From Roseateles sp. DAIF2 (GTDB taxonomy: Bacteria; Pseudomonadota; Gammaproteobacteria; Burkholderiales; Burkholderiaceae_C): 64,000 nt of DNA. Both the position numbers and the translations under genes were made by a program. Location: positions 4,960,001 through 5,024,000 of the forward strand of contig NZ_CP049919.1 of assembly GCF_015624425.1 (NCBI RefSeq), given 5' to 3'. This document shows positions 56,199 to 64,000 of this stretch, in pieces (positions within the stretch are counted from its first letter, which is position 1; every line of letters starts with the position of its first letter). Below the pieces are notes generated by a model. The model was not told the DNA's origin, did not search any database, and saw only the letters and a list, made by a program, of their open reading frames with translations.

Positions 56199-57067
56199 TC
56201 CAGGCCGAACAGCGCCGCGCCATTGCCCCAGCCGATCTTGCGCGCCGCCTCCGGCGGCAGCTCGCCGAGCCAGGCGCGGGCCTCGGCCATCAGGCCCTCG
56301 TAGTACTGCCAGCGCTGGTTGACCCAGGTGTCGGAACCGACCAGGAAGCGCTCCGGCTGCTCGCTCAGCAGCGCGCGCCAGGCCGGGTCCAGCCGGCCGC
56401 CGGCCGTGGTCAGGCCCGGCCGGTAGGACAGCTCGCCCAGCAGCAGCGGATAGCGCGCCAGCAGCTCGCGCACCCGCGCGATCGGCACGCCGCCGATGCC
56501 GGTATGGGCCCAGATCAGCCGCGCCTTCGGCGCATGGGCCATCAGCTTGTCGACCGCCACATCGTCGACATGGGCCAGCACCGCCAGCCCGCGTTCGGCC
56601 GCCAGCTGCATCAACTTCTTCGCCACCGGGCCGTCGGCGTTCGCGCTGTCGTAGAGATGGAATTCGCCCAGGCCGCGGTAGGGGCCGGCCGGCGTGCCGC
56701 GCGCCAGCTCGTCCAGCACCAGGCGGTAGATGCTCTCGTCGGCGAACCAGCCGCCGTAATCGTCGCGGTTGCGATACAGGCGCAGGAAGGGCACGACCCG
56801 CACGCCGGCGGCCCGGGTCGTCTCGCGCGCCGCGGCCAGGCTTTGCGTGCCGGCATTCGGGCGGCTGTTCGCGACGATCGCGCGCACGCCGCTGCGCTGC
56901 ATGCGGCCCAGCACATCGGCCAGCGGATGCGGGCCCTGGGCCTCGTCGTTGTAATGCAGATGGGCGTCGAACAGGGGGCCGGCATAGGGCAGCGTTTGCG
57001 CCGCCGCGCCGCAGGTCCCGACCAGACCGGCCGCAACGAGCAGCAAGGCTGCGATCGGCCGACGCAT
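56189..57067 (-). CDS. Exported amidohydrolase-family metal hydrolase
   Basis: A 292-residue protein with signal peptide (cleavage near GAAAQ) and an amidohydrolase (TIM-barrel) fold. Metal-site signs are FDAHLHYND near the N-terminus, [26 protein letters not shown] and FLVGSDTWV. The substrate is unknown; export is less usual for this superfamily. It follows the transposase-fold gene on the minus strand by 4 bp and converges with the LysR gene. Confidence 0.85.
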   Translation of the reverse strand: MRRPIAALLLVAAGLVGTCGAAAQTLPYAGPLFDAHLHYNDEAQGPHPLADVLGRMQRSGVRAIVANSRPNAGTQSLAAARETTRAAGVRVVPFLRLYRNRDDYGGWFADESIYRLVLDELARGTPAGPYRGLGEFHLYDSANADGPVAKKLMQLAAERGLAVLAHVDDVAVDKLMAHAPKARLIWAHTGIGGVPIARVRELLARYPLLLGELSYRPGLTTAGGRLDPAWRALLSEQPERFLVGSDTWVNQRWQYYEGLMAEARAWLGELPPEAARKIGWGNGAALFGLDQP

Positions 57068-57071
57068 CGGC

Positions 57072-57938
57072 TCAGCTCGGCGAACGCAGCTGGCGCTCGT
57101 GGCCGGCGATCAGGCGGCTGACACGCGAGACCGACAGGCCCAGCTCGCCGGCCAGCGCGGTCATCGACAGGCCGCCCTCGGTATGGGCGCGGTACAGGGC
57201 CTGCTCGCGGGAGCCACTCTCGCGCAGCCATTGCGCCCAGGGGCGCGGGGCACGCCGCGGCCTGGCCGCCGCGGCCCGGGCCGGCGCGCCGCGCCCGCCG
57301 AGCATGCGGCGCACAAAGGCCTCGTCGCCCAGGAAGATCTGCTGGCGCAGATGCGGCCAGATGTCCAGCTCCGGCTCGGCGGCCAGCAGCTTGGCATAGC
57401 GCTCGGCGGCGCGGCGCTGGTCGGCCGCACCGCGCGCCTCGCGGCCCAGCACATGGCCGAACAGGCCCAGCACGTCCAGCCAGTCCGGCACCTCGGTCAG
57501 GCCGGTGTGGGCGCCCAGGCTGTGCCAGGGCCAGTCGCCGCCGCGCCGGGCCAGGCCCAGGCGCTGCGCGCTGAGGTCGACATAGCGGCAGACATCCAGC
57601 AGCAGCCGTTCGCGGTCCACCAGCAGGGCCTTGAAGCGGCCCTGGAACAGCGGCCCCTCGCCGCCGTGGCGGCGGTTGTAGCTCTGCGTGTAGACGCCGT
57701 TGATATGGCGCATCAGGCGCGAGAGATTGGCCTGGCGCGTGTAGAGCAGCAGCTGGTAATGATCGCCGGCAAAGCTGTAGGCCAGCAGCTGCGCATCGAA
57801 GCGGTGCATCGCCTGGGCCAGCACCGCCAGCAGGGTGGTGCGGTCGGCGTCGTCGGCAAAGATCGGCGCCCCATGCTCGCCATGCGAGGTGACATGGTAG
57901 ACGGCGCCGGCGAACTCGATGCGTGGGGGTCTGGCCAT
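57072..57938 (-). CDS. Y1 transposase-fold (REP-associated) protein with altered HUH motif
   Basis: A 288-residue protein of the IS200-like/RAYT family: [40 protein letters not shown] and [16 protein letters not shown] are typical. The catalytic Tyr119 ([12 protein letters not shown]) is kept, but the HUH metal motif reads His60-Tyr61-Gln62 in [11 protein letters not shown], so the second His is lost. A C-terminal helix-turn-helix ([20 protein letters not shown]) is present. No terminal repeats flank the gene. It may be a domesticated DNA-binding protein rather than an active transposase. Confidence 0.85.
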   Translation of the reverse strand: MARPPRIEFAGAVYHVTSHGEHGAPIFADDADRTTLLAVLAQAMHRFDAQLLAYSFAGDHYQLLLYTRQANLSRLMRHINGVYTQSYNRRHGGEGPLFQGRFKALLVDRERLLLDVCRYVDLSAQRLGLARRGGDWPWHSLGAHTGLTEVPDWLDVLGLFGHVLGREARGAADQRRAAERYAKLLAAEPELDIWPHLRQQIFLGDEAFVRRMLGGRGAPARAAAARPRRAPRPWAQWLRESGSREQALYRAHTEGGLSMTALAGELGLSVSRVSRLIAGHERQLRSPS

Positions 57939-58079
57939 GTTGCAACTTAGTCCAGCGATCCGCAAAAGGCAAGGCCTGACCCCCGCGAAAAACCCGGCCC
58001 ATACCCCCATCGGTGCGGGGTCCCGCGACACCTCGATGAGGTACAAACGCGGCTTCCCAGCCCTGCCCACCTGTCACCC

Positions 58080-58982
<903 letters not shown>

Positions 58983-58989
58983 TATCGAC

Positions 58990-59883
58990 TCAGTCGTCGC
59001 GCTGGTAGCGCGGCAGCCGCGCGCCGCAGTCGCGGCAGAAGCGCGCCTCGGGCAGATGGCCCTCGCTGAGGCATTCATGGCAGCTGCGCGTCGTGGTCGG
59101 CCGGCCGCGCCGCGCCGCCGTCATCTCGGCGGTGACGATGCCGGTCGGCACCGCCAGCACGCCCCAGCCCAGCAGCATCATCACCGAGGCGATCGCGCGG
59201 CCCAGGTCGGTCTTGGGTGTGATGTCCCCGAAGCCCACCGTGGTCATGGTCGTGATGGCCCAGTAGACGCTGGCCGGGATGCTGGTGAAGCCGTTGCCCG
59301 GCCCCTCGACCACGTACATCACCGTGCCCATGATCACCACCACCATCATCACGATGGAGATGAAGACCTGGATCTTGCGCGCGCTGGCGCGCAGCGCCTC
59401 GACCAGCAGCGCGTACTCGGCCACATAGGCACCCAGCTTCAGCACCCGGAAGATGCGCAGCAGGCGCAGCACCCGCACGTCGACCAGCGCATAAAGCTCC
59501 GGCACGAACAGCGCCAGATAGGTCGGCAGCACCGCCAGCAGGTCGACCACGCCGTAGAAGCTGCGCGCATAGCGCCAAGGGCGGCGCACGCAGGCCAGGC
59601 GCAGCAGGTACTCGAGCGTGAACAGCGCGGTCAGCAGGTATTCGGCCAGGCTCAGCACCGGGCCGAAGCGGGCCTTGACCGCCGCGACGCTCTCCAGCAT
59701 CACCACCGCGATGCTGAACAGCACCAGCGCGATCAGGCCCAGGTCGAAGGCGCGGCCGGCACGGGTGTCGGCCTCGAAGATGATGGTGTAGACCTTGAGG
59801 CGCCAGCCCGCCAGCGGGCGGCCCAGGCGTTCGGCCTCGCTGCTGCTGGCGCGGGCGGGCTTGGTATCGGTATTCTTGGACAT
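58990..59883 (-). CDS. Voltage-gated potassium channel with zinc ribbon tail
   Basis: A 297-residue ion channel with six membrane segments. The S4 voltage sensor DVRVLRLLRIFRVLKLG (about 135-151) has regularly spaced Arg, and the selectivity filter TVGFGD (215-220) indicates potassium. After S6 the C-terminus carries a two-pair cysteine ribbon, CHEC and CRDC (about 267-287), unusual for a Kv channel and a possible metal- or redox-sensing site. The ATG at 59883 is chosen over a GTG at 59895. Confidence 0.92.
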   Translation of the reverse strand: MSKNTDTKPARASSSEAERLGRPLAGWRLKVYTIIFEADTRAGRAFDLGLIALVLFSIAVVMLESVAAVKARFGPVLSLAEYLLTALFTLEYLLRLACVRRPWRYARSFYGVVDLLAVLPTYLALFVPELYALVDVRVLRLLRIFRVLKLGAYVAEYALLVEALRASARKIQVFISIVMMVVVIMGTVMYVVEGPGNGFTSIPASVYWAITTMTTVGFGDITPKTDLGRAIASVMMLLGWGVLAVPTGIVTAEMTAARRGRPTTTRSCHECLSEGHLPEARFCRDCGARLPRYQRDD

Positions 59884-59933
59884 CACCGACCGCACTGTAG
59901 CGGCAGCCCTCGCGCATCACCGAGAATCACGCC

Positions 59934-60173
59934 ATGAAAACGCACCAGATCGAGATCCAGAAGTTCAAGGCCGCCTCCACCACCAGCAACGGCCTGGTGT
60001 TGTTCAAGGTGGATGCCCTGGTCTCGCCCAAAGAGCCGATCGAGGGCATCGAGCCCAGCAGCGTGATCAGCATGACCGAGGCCAATGCCCGCGTGCTGCT
60101 GGCCCTGCTGAAGGCGCAGATCGCCGAATTCGACAACAAGAAGCCCAAGAGCCGCCACGGCCGCCACGGCTGA
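59934..60173 (+). CDS. Small conserved-looking hypothetical protein
   Basis: 79 residues, soluble, beginning MKTHQIEIQKFKAASTTSNG and ending in a Lys/Arg/His-rich tail. I know of no domain. Coding is supported by neighbourhood GC3 bias and by tight packing (26 bp before the next gene). It is divergent from the channel gene. Confidence 0.6.
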   Translation: MKTHQIEIQKFKAASTTSNGLVLFKVDALVSPKEPIEGIEPSSVISMTEANARVLLALLKAQIAEFDNKKPKSRHGRHG

Positions 60174-60199
60174 ACCCGCGCGCCACCAGGACCCACGCC

Positions 60200-60829
60200 A
60201 TGGAATATCCCCGCTACAACCCCGCCTCCGACAACCTGCCGCTGTCCGACGACGAGCTGAACCAGCTCGACGACCTGCTGGCCGCCCTGCCCAGCGATGC
60301 CGCGCTGAACATCGAGGCGCTGGACGGCTATCTGGTGGCCCTGCTGCTGAGCCCCACCCCGCTGCCCGAGCTGCCCGGCGCGGCCTGGCTGCCCACCGTC
60401 TGGGGTGGCGACGGCGCCGATGGCCAAGCCCCCTTCGCCAGCGGCAAGCAGCGCAAGAAGCTGAGCCTCTTGGTGCTGCGCCATCTGCATGGCATCGCCT
60501 GCCAGTTGCGCGACCGGCCCGAGGGCTGGGAGCCAATCTTCAGCGTGGCCGAGCAGGAAGAAGGCGAGGAGCTGGTCGACGCCGAGGACTGGTGCACCGG
60601 CTTCATGCTGGCGGTCGACCTGGCCGCCGAGGCCTGGACCCCGCTGTTCGAGCGCGACAAGACCGCCGCTGCGCTGGCCCCGATCGCACTGCTGGGCGGC
60701 GACGAAAGCGGCCTGGCGCCCGAGGAGCGCGCCCGCCTGGGCGATCTGCAATGGCGTGACGCGCTGAGCCGCGAGGTGCCGGAAGGCGTGCTGACCCTGT
60801 GGACCCTGCGCGGCCAGCCGGCGGCCTGA
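60200..60829 (+). CDS. UPF0149 (YecA-like) family protein
   Basis: A 209-residue cytosolic protein matching UPF0149/YecA over its length: LSDDELNQLDDLLAALPSDA, NIEALDGYLVALLLSPTPLP (a hallmark), and EDWCTGFMLAVDL. The C-terminal SEC-C zinc motif found in some relatives is absent. Function is unknown. It is followed after 4 bp by the M48 protease gene. Confidence 0.85.
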   Translation: MEYPRYNPASDNLPLSDDELNQLDDLLAALPSDAALNIEALDGYLVALLLSPTPLPELPGAAWLPTVWGGDGADGQAPFASGKQRKKLSLLVLRHLHGIACQLRDRPEGWEPIFSVAEQEEGEELVDAEDWCTGFMLAVDLAAEAWTPLFERDKTAAALAPIALLGGDESGLAPEERARLGDLQWRDALSREVPEGVLTLWTLRGQPAA

Positions 60830-60833
60830 GACG

Positions 60834-62354
60834 ATGACGACGATGATGCGACGCGCGAGAACCCTCTTCCGCCCCGCGCTGCTGCTGACGGCCGCCCTGC
60901 TGGCCGGCTGCGGCAGCACCGTGGTGAACCCGGTCAGCGGCCGCGCCGAGCGCAGCGTGATGAGCCTGGGCCAGGAGGTCGAGGAAGGCCGCAAGGCCCA
61001 CCAGGAGGTGCTGAAGGAATACAGCGCGCTCGACGACCCGAAGCTGCAGGCCTATGTCGGCGCGCTGGGCCGCAAGCTGGCCGCGCAGTCGCATCGCGCC
61101 GAGCTGGAATGGCATTTCACCGTGCTGGACAGCCCCGAGGTCAATGCCTTCGCCCTGCCCGGCGGCTATATCTACGTGACCCGCGGCATCCTGGCCTATA
61201 TGGAGAACGAGGCCGACCTGGCCGGCGTGATCGGCCATGAGATCGGCCATGTCACCGCGCGCCATGGTGCGCAGCGCGCCACCCGCCAGCAGAACGCCGG
61301 CCTGGGCGTGCTGGCCGCGACCGTGCTGGGCGCGATGCTGGAGTCGCGCGGCGTCGGCGGTGCCACCGACCTGGCGGGCCAGGTCTCGCAGGGCGTGGCG
61401 GCCGGCTATGTGGCCTCCTACAGCCGCGAGCAGGAGCTGCAGGCCGACCAGCTCGGCGCCGAGTACCTGTCCCGCACGCACTACGATCCCAAGCACATGA
61501 TCGAGGTGATCCAGGTGCTGAAGGACCAGGAGCAGTACGCGGCCGACCAGGCCCGTGCCCAGGGCCGCCAGGCGCCCAGCGGCGGCGGCTGGCTGGCCTC
61601 GCACCCGAGCAACGAGGCGCGCCTGCAGCGCATCCGCGACGAGGCCGCGCAGCTCAGCCCGGGCGGCGCGCCGGTCGATGCCGGCCGGGCGCCCTTCCTG
61701 AAGGCGATCGAGGGCATGGACTTCGGCGACAGCGCGGCCCAGGGCCTGGTGCGCGGCGCCCATTTCCTGCATCCCGCGCTGGACATCGCGCTGACCGCAC
61801 CGGCCGGCTGGCAGCTGCAGAACAGCGCCGACCAGTTGACCGTGATCAGCCCGGCGCGCGACGCCGCGCTGATCCTGCAGGCCGTGCCGGCCCGCGCCGG
61901 CAGCTCGCACGAGGCCATCCTGCGCCAATGGGGCGCCGAGCAGGGCCGCACCGAGGCGCGCCAGATCAACGGCCTGACGGCGACCCATTTCAGCGGCCTG
62001 CGGCGCGACTCGAAAGGCCAGCGCAGCCAGGCCACGCTGACCCTGGTGAACGGCAGCAAGGGTCAGGTCTATGCGCTGGTCTATGCCGCGCGCGACGCCC
62101 AGGCCCTGCAGCAGCGCCGCGCGGCCCTGGCCCAGGCCGAGGGCAGCTTTCGCGCGCTGACGGCCGAGGACCGCAAGCTGGCCAAGCCCTGGCGCATCGC
62201 GCTGAAGCCCTTCCCGGCCGGCGGCTTCGCCGAGCTGGCCAAGGGCTCGGTGGTCGACGAGGCCCGGCTGCGCCTGCTGAACGGCCGCTATGGCGCCGCC
62301 GGCGGCCTGCCGGCGGCGGGTCAGCAGGTCAAGGTGGTGGTGGCCGCGCCCTGA
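60834..62354 (+). CDS. M48-family metalloprotease lipoprotein
   Basis: A 506-residue lipoprotein protease (lipobox LLAGCGS near residue 26). The zinc site is HEIGH in VIGHEIGHVTARHG (about 135-148) with the third ligand Glu in REQELQADQLG. The C-terminal half (about 300-506) is an extra domain found in YfgC/BepA-like envelope proteases. It probably clears misfolded outer-membrane proteins. It is tightly linked to the UPF0149 gene. Three Met codons lie within the first five residues, so the exact start is open. Confidence 0.9.
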   Translation: MTTMMRRARTLFRPALLLTAALLAGCGSTVVNPVSGRAERSVMSLGQEVEEGRKAHQEVLKEYSALDDPKLQAYVGALGRKLAAQSHRAELEWHFTVLDSPEVNAFALPGGYIYVTRGILAYMENEADLAGVIGHEIGHVTARHGAQRATRQQNAGLGVLAATVLGAMLESRGVGGATDLAGQVSQGVAAGYVASYSREQELQADQLGAEYLSRTHYDPKHMIEVIQVLKDQEQYAADQARAQGRQAPSGGGWLASHPSNEARLQRIRDEAAQLSPGGAPVDAGRAPFLKAIEGMDFGDSAAQGLVRGAHFLHPALDIALTAPAGWQLQNSADQLTVISPARDAALILQAVPARAGSSHEAILRQWGAEQGRTEARQINGLTATHFSGLRRDSKGQRSQATLTLVNGSKGQVYALVYAARDAQALQQRRAALAQAEGSFRALTAEDRKLAKPWRIALKPFPAGGFAELAKGSVVDEARLRLLNGRYGAAGGLPAAGQQVKVVVAAP

Positions 62355-62462
62355 GCGGCCACCACCGGGATTCCTCCCCCGCAAGGAGGTCACCGCCGGG
62401 CGGTCTTCTCGGCTAGTATCGGCCCTGCGCCGCCCGCCGCCCGATGCGCCCCGCGGCCCCTC

Positions 62463-62762
62463 ATGCTTGTCAAAGTCTTCGCCAGTTTTGGTCTGCTGAT
62501 CTGCCTCGCGCTGGCGGTCCATATGTGCCTGGGCCGGCATCAGCGGCTCTGGCTGGAGACCCGCCTGACCCGCGCCTGGCAGGGCCTGCGCCAGCGCCTG
62601 GAGCGCCGCTTCAGCGCCCGCGAGCGCCGCCGCGCCGCCCATGAGGCCGCGCTGGAAGCGATCGAGCGCGCAAAGCGCGGCAGCGGCGGTGGTGGCAATG
62701 TCGAAGGCCAATGGGACGGCAACGTCTATCGCCCCAAGCGCTTCGAGAAACCCCCTAAGTAA
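62463..62762 (+). CDS. Small membrane-anchored hypothetical protein
   Basis: 99 residues: one N-terminal membrane segment (VFASFGLLICLALAVHMCLG), a basic amphipathic helix and a Gly-rich linker ending NVYRPKRFEKPPK. No family is recognised. Coding is supported by GC3 bias. A dispersed palindromic repeat begins 3 bp after its stop. Confidence 0.65.
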   Translation: MLVKVFASFGLLICLALAVHMCLGRHQRLWLETRLTRAWQGLRQRLERRFSARERRRAAHEAALEAIERAKRGSGGGGNVEGQWDGNVYRPKRFEKPPK

Positions 62763-62764
62763 CA

Positions 62765-62840
62765 GCCCACCCCCTACGCGCTGCGCGCGCCCCCTCAAGG
62801 GGGCACGTCCGCAGGACCGGCAAAGCCGGATCCTCGGACG
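62765..62840 (+). repeat. Dispersed palindromic repeat, copy 2
   Basis: Same three-hairpin element as 54137-54210, in the opposite orientation: GCGC-tgc-GCGC, GCCCCCTCAAGGGGGC (62789-62804) and CCGGC-aaa-GCCGG. The first stem is changed on both sides relative to copy 1 (GGCC/GGCC there), so pairing is kept. It lies between convergent genes. Confidence 0.8.
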
Positions 62841-62859
62841 TCGCTGGGTGATACCCCCG

Positions 62860-63687
62860 TCAGGTCAACAGAACGTCGAGCGCGCGCAGGGCCTCCAGCG
62901 CCCCCGCGGCCAGGCCGACATCGCGGCCGCTCGGCACCGTCGACTCGCGCGGGTTGATGCGCAGCAGCCGGCCGTTCAGGCGCTGCAGCACATGCTGGCC
63001 GAAGATGCGCACCGAGGGCACGGCGGTGCCGGCCCCCAGCTCGATCACCAGCGGCCGGCGCGCCGCGGCCAGCTGCGGCGCGACGCGCCTCGCCTGCTCG
63101 CGTTCGCGCGCGTCGACCCAGGCCTCGTCGCTGAACATCAGCACATTGGGCCGGGCCAGCGCGCCGCAGCGCGGGCATAGCGGCGGCTCGTTCGTCAGCT
63201 CGCAGCGGTCCTCGTCCACCGTTGGCTCGAAGTCGTCGGCCGACCAGACCTCGTCGCCGCAGGGCGCGCTGCATTGCAGATGCCGCAGCGAGCCATGGCA
63301 TTCCCAGATCGCGGCCTCGTCAACGCCGGCGGCCTGGAACTGGCCGTCGACATTGCTGGTGTAGACGATGGCGCCATGGTCGGTGTGCGCGGCCCAGCGC
63401 TGCAGGATCGCGAAACCGGCATGGGGTCGGGTCTTGCGATACAGCGCCAGGCGGTGGCCGTAGAAGCCCCAGGCCTGGCGCGGCGCTTCAGCGAAGCGTT
63501 GCGGGTTGGCCGCGGCATAGAAGTCGATGCCGGCCCTCGCCAGGGCCGGATAGGCGTTCCAGAAGCCCTCGCGACCGCGGAAGTCCGGCAGGCCGGAATC
63601 GACGCCCATGCCGGCGCCGGCCGCGATCACCAGCAGGTCGGCCTGCTCGACCAGCTCGGCCGCATGTTCAAGCAACTCAGAGCGCAC
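62860..63687 (-). CDS. Sir2-family NAD-dependent deacylase
   Basis: A 275-residue sirtuin. The NAD-binding motif [15 protein letters not shown] (24-38), TSNVDGQF, catalytic His131 in WECHGSLRH and zinc cysteines Cys139, Cys143, Cys171 and Cys174 are all present. It should remove acyl groups from lysines using NAD. It is the last gene of a unit with uvrA, overlapping it by 11 bases. Confidence 0.92.
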   Translation of the reverse strand: MRSELLEHAAELVEQADLLVIAAGAGMGVDSGLPDFRGREGFWNAYPALARAGIDFYAAANPQRFAEAPRQAWGFYGHRLALYRKTRPHAGFAILQRWAAHTDHGAIVYTSNVDGQFQAAGVDEAAIWECHGSLRHLQCSAPCGDEVWSADDFEPTVDEDRCELTNEPPLCPRCGALARPNVLMFSDEAWVDAREREQARRVAPQLAAARRPLVIELGAGTAVPSVRIFGQHVLQRLNGRLLRINPRESTVPSGRDVGLAAGALEALRALDVLLT

Positions 63688-64000
63688 GCGCCAAGACCGG
63701 TTTCAGCGCCACCCCGGTATGGCTGCCCGAGGCGACCACGGCCTCCGGCGTGCCGGCCACCACCACCGCGCCGCCGGCGCTGCCGCCCTCGGGGCCCATG
63801 TCGATGACCCAGTCGGCCTCGGCGATCACGTCCAGGTCATGCTCGATCACGACCACCGAATGCCCGCCCGCGACCAGCCGGTGCAGCACGCGGATCAGCT
63901 TCTCGACATCGGCCATGTGCAGGCCCACGGTCGGCTCGTCCAGCACATAGAGCGTGTGCGGCGCCTTCTGGCCGCGGCGCGTGACGTCGTCGCGCACCTT
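63677..64000 (-). CDS. uvrA: Excinuclease ABC subunit UvrA, C-terminal end (partial)
   Basis: The last 107 codons of a UvrA-type ATPase, cut by the window edge. Walker B is [19 protein letters not shown], then [20 protein letters not shown] and [15 protein letters not shown]. The TVGLHMADV version differs from the usual TTGLHFADI of canonical UvrA, so it may be the paralogous or tandem long UvrA of Burkholderiales. That cannot be settled without the rest of the gene. Confidence 0.88.
   Translation of the reverse strand, partial: KVRDDVTRRGQKAPHTLYVLDEPTVGLHMADVEKLIRVLHRLVAGGHSVVVIEHDLDVIAEADWVIDMGPEGGSAGGAVVVAGTPEAVVASGSHTGVALKPVLARAL

Overview
The window reads as one contiguous chromosomal stretch of a very GC-rich betaproteobacterium, most likely order Burkholderiales and probably near Roseateles/Mitsuaria/Rubrivivax. 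That placement rests on the ensemble: GC-ending codons almost everywhere, DUF1631, ResB/CcsA system II cytochrome c maturation next to a cytochrome c4, a FolB-TtcA neighbourhood, a tripartite tricarboxylate (Bug-type) receptor, CIRCE-controlled groESL, and short palindromic repeats between genes. No rRNA, tRNA, CRISPR array, prophage or complete insertion sequence was seen. The genus is inference.

Layout. 1-8075: a chemosensory-like operon (CheW, CHASE3 receptor, CheA with its own receiver, CheB, and a hybrid kinase with five receivers). It resembles an 'alternative cellular function' pathway rather than flagellar chemotaxis. 8258-10891: a minus-strand run of small genes (DUF7668-like, YbjQ, DinB, two GNATs, DUF1801). 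11067-21411: a sulfur-acquisition locus made of an Ssu/Tau-type ABC importer, a TauD-type dioxygenase, a TonB-dependent receptor, a periplasmic thioredoxin-like protein, a binding protein and a sulfatase. A TolA-like TonB protein converges on it (21392-23047). 23254-25616: groESL with a sigma70 promoter, a CIRCE operator, a structured leader and a terminator. A 132-nt structured repeat lies between groES and groEL. 25667-29913: DUF1631 followed by a patatin-barrel protein (type Vd secretion).

29924-36990: PQQ-like beta-propeller lipid-envelope-type protein, alpha/beta hydrolase, EngB, cytochrome c4, ResB and CcsA. 37029-38325: a stretch with nested inverted repeats and a GNAT gene. 38326-46275: two OmpR-type two-component systems enclosing a redox block (DipZ-like thiol protein, MsrP, MsrQ). 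A MipA/OmpV porin-like gene (46470) is divergent from the second system. 47405-51894: an oxidoreductase fused to dihydroneopterin aldolase, TtcA, a DUF4136 lipoprotein and GlmU. 52038-57938: hypothetical protein, SRPBCC protein, N-formylglutamate amidohydrolase, Bug-type receptor, LysR regulator, amidohydrolase and a transposase-fold protein with an altered HUH motif. 58080-64000: DUF808, a voltage-gated K+ channel with a zinc ribbon, small conserved proteins, a UPF0149 protein, an M48 lipoprotein protease, a sirtuin and the 3' end of uvrA.

The observations I rate highest are these. (a) A pair of 110-nt repeat cores directly after stop codons (groES and dipZ-like gene); at each site the downstream flank is the reverse complement of that host gene's own 3' end. 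(b) The FAD oxidoreductase-FolB fusion. (c) The five-receiver output of the chemosensory operon. (d) The sulfate-ester/sulfonate locus with its unusual 514-residue thioredoxin protein. (e) A possible pseudoknot in the groES leader.
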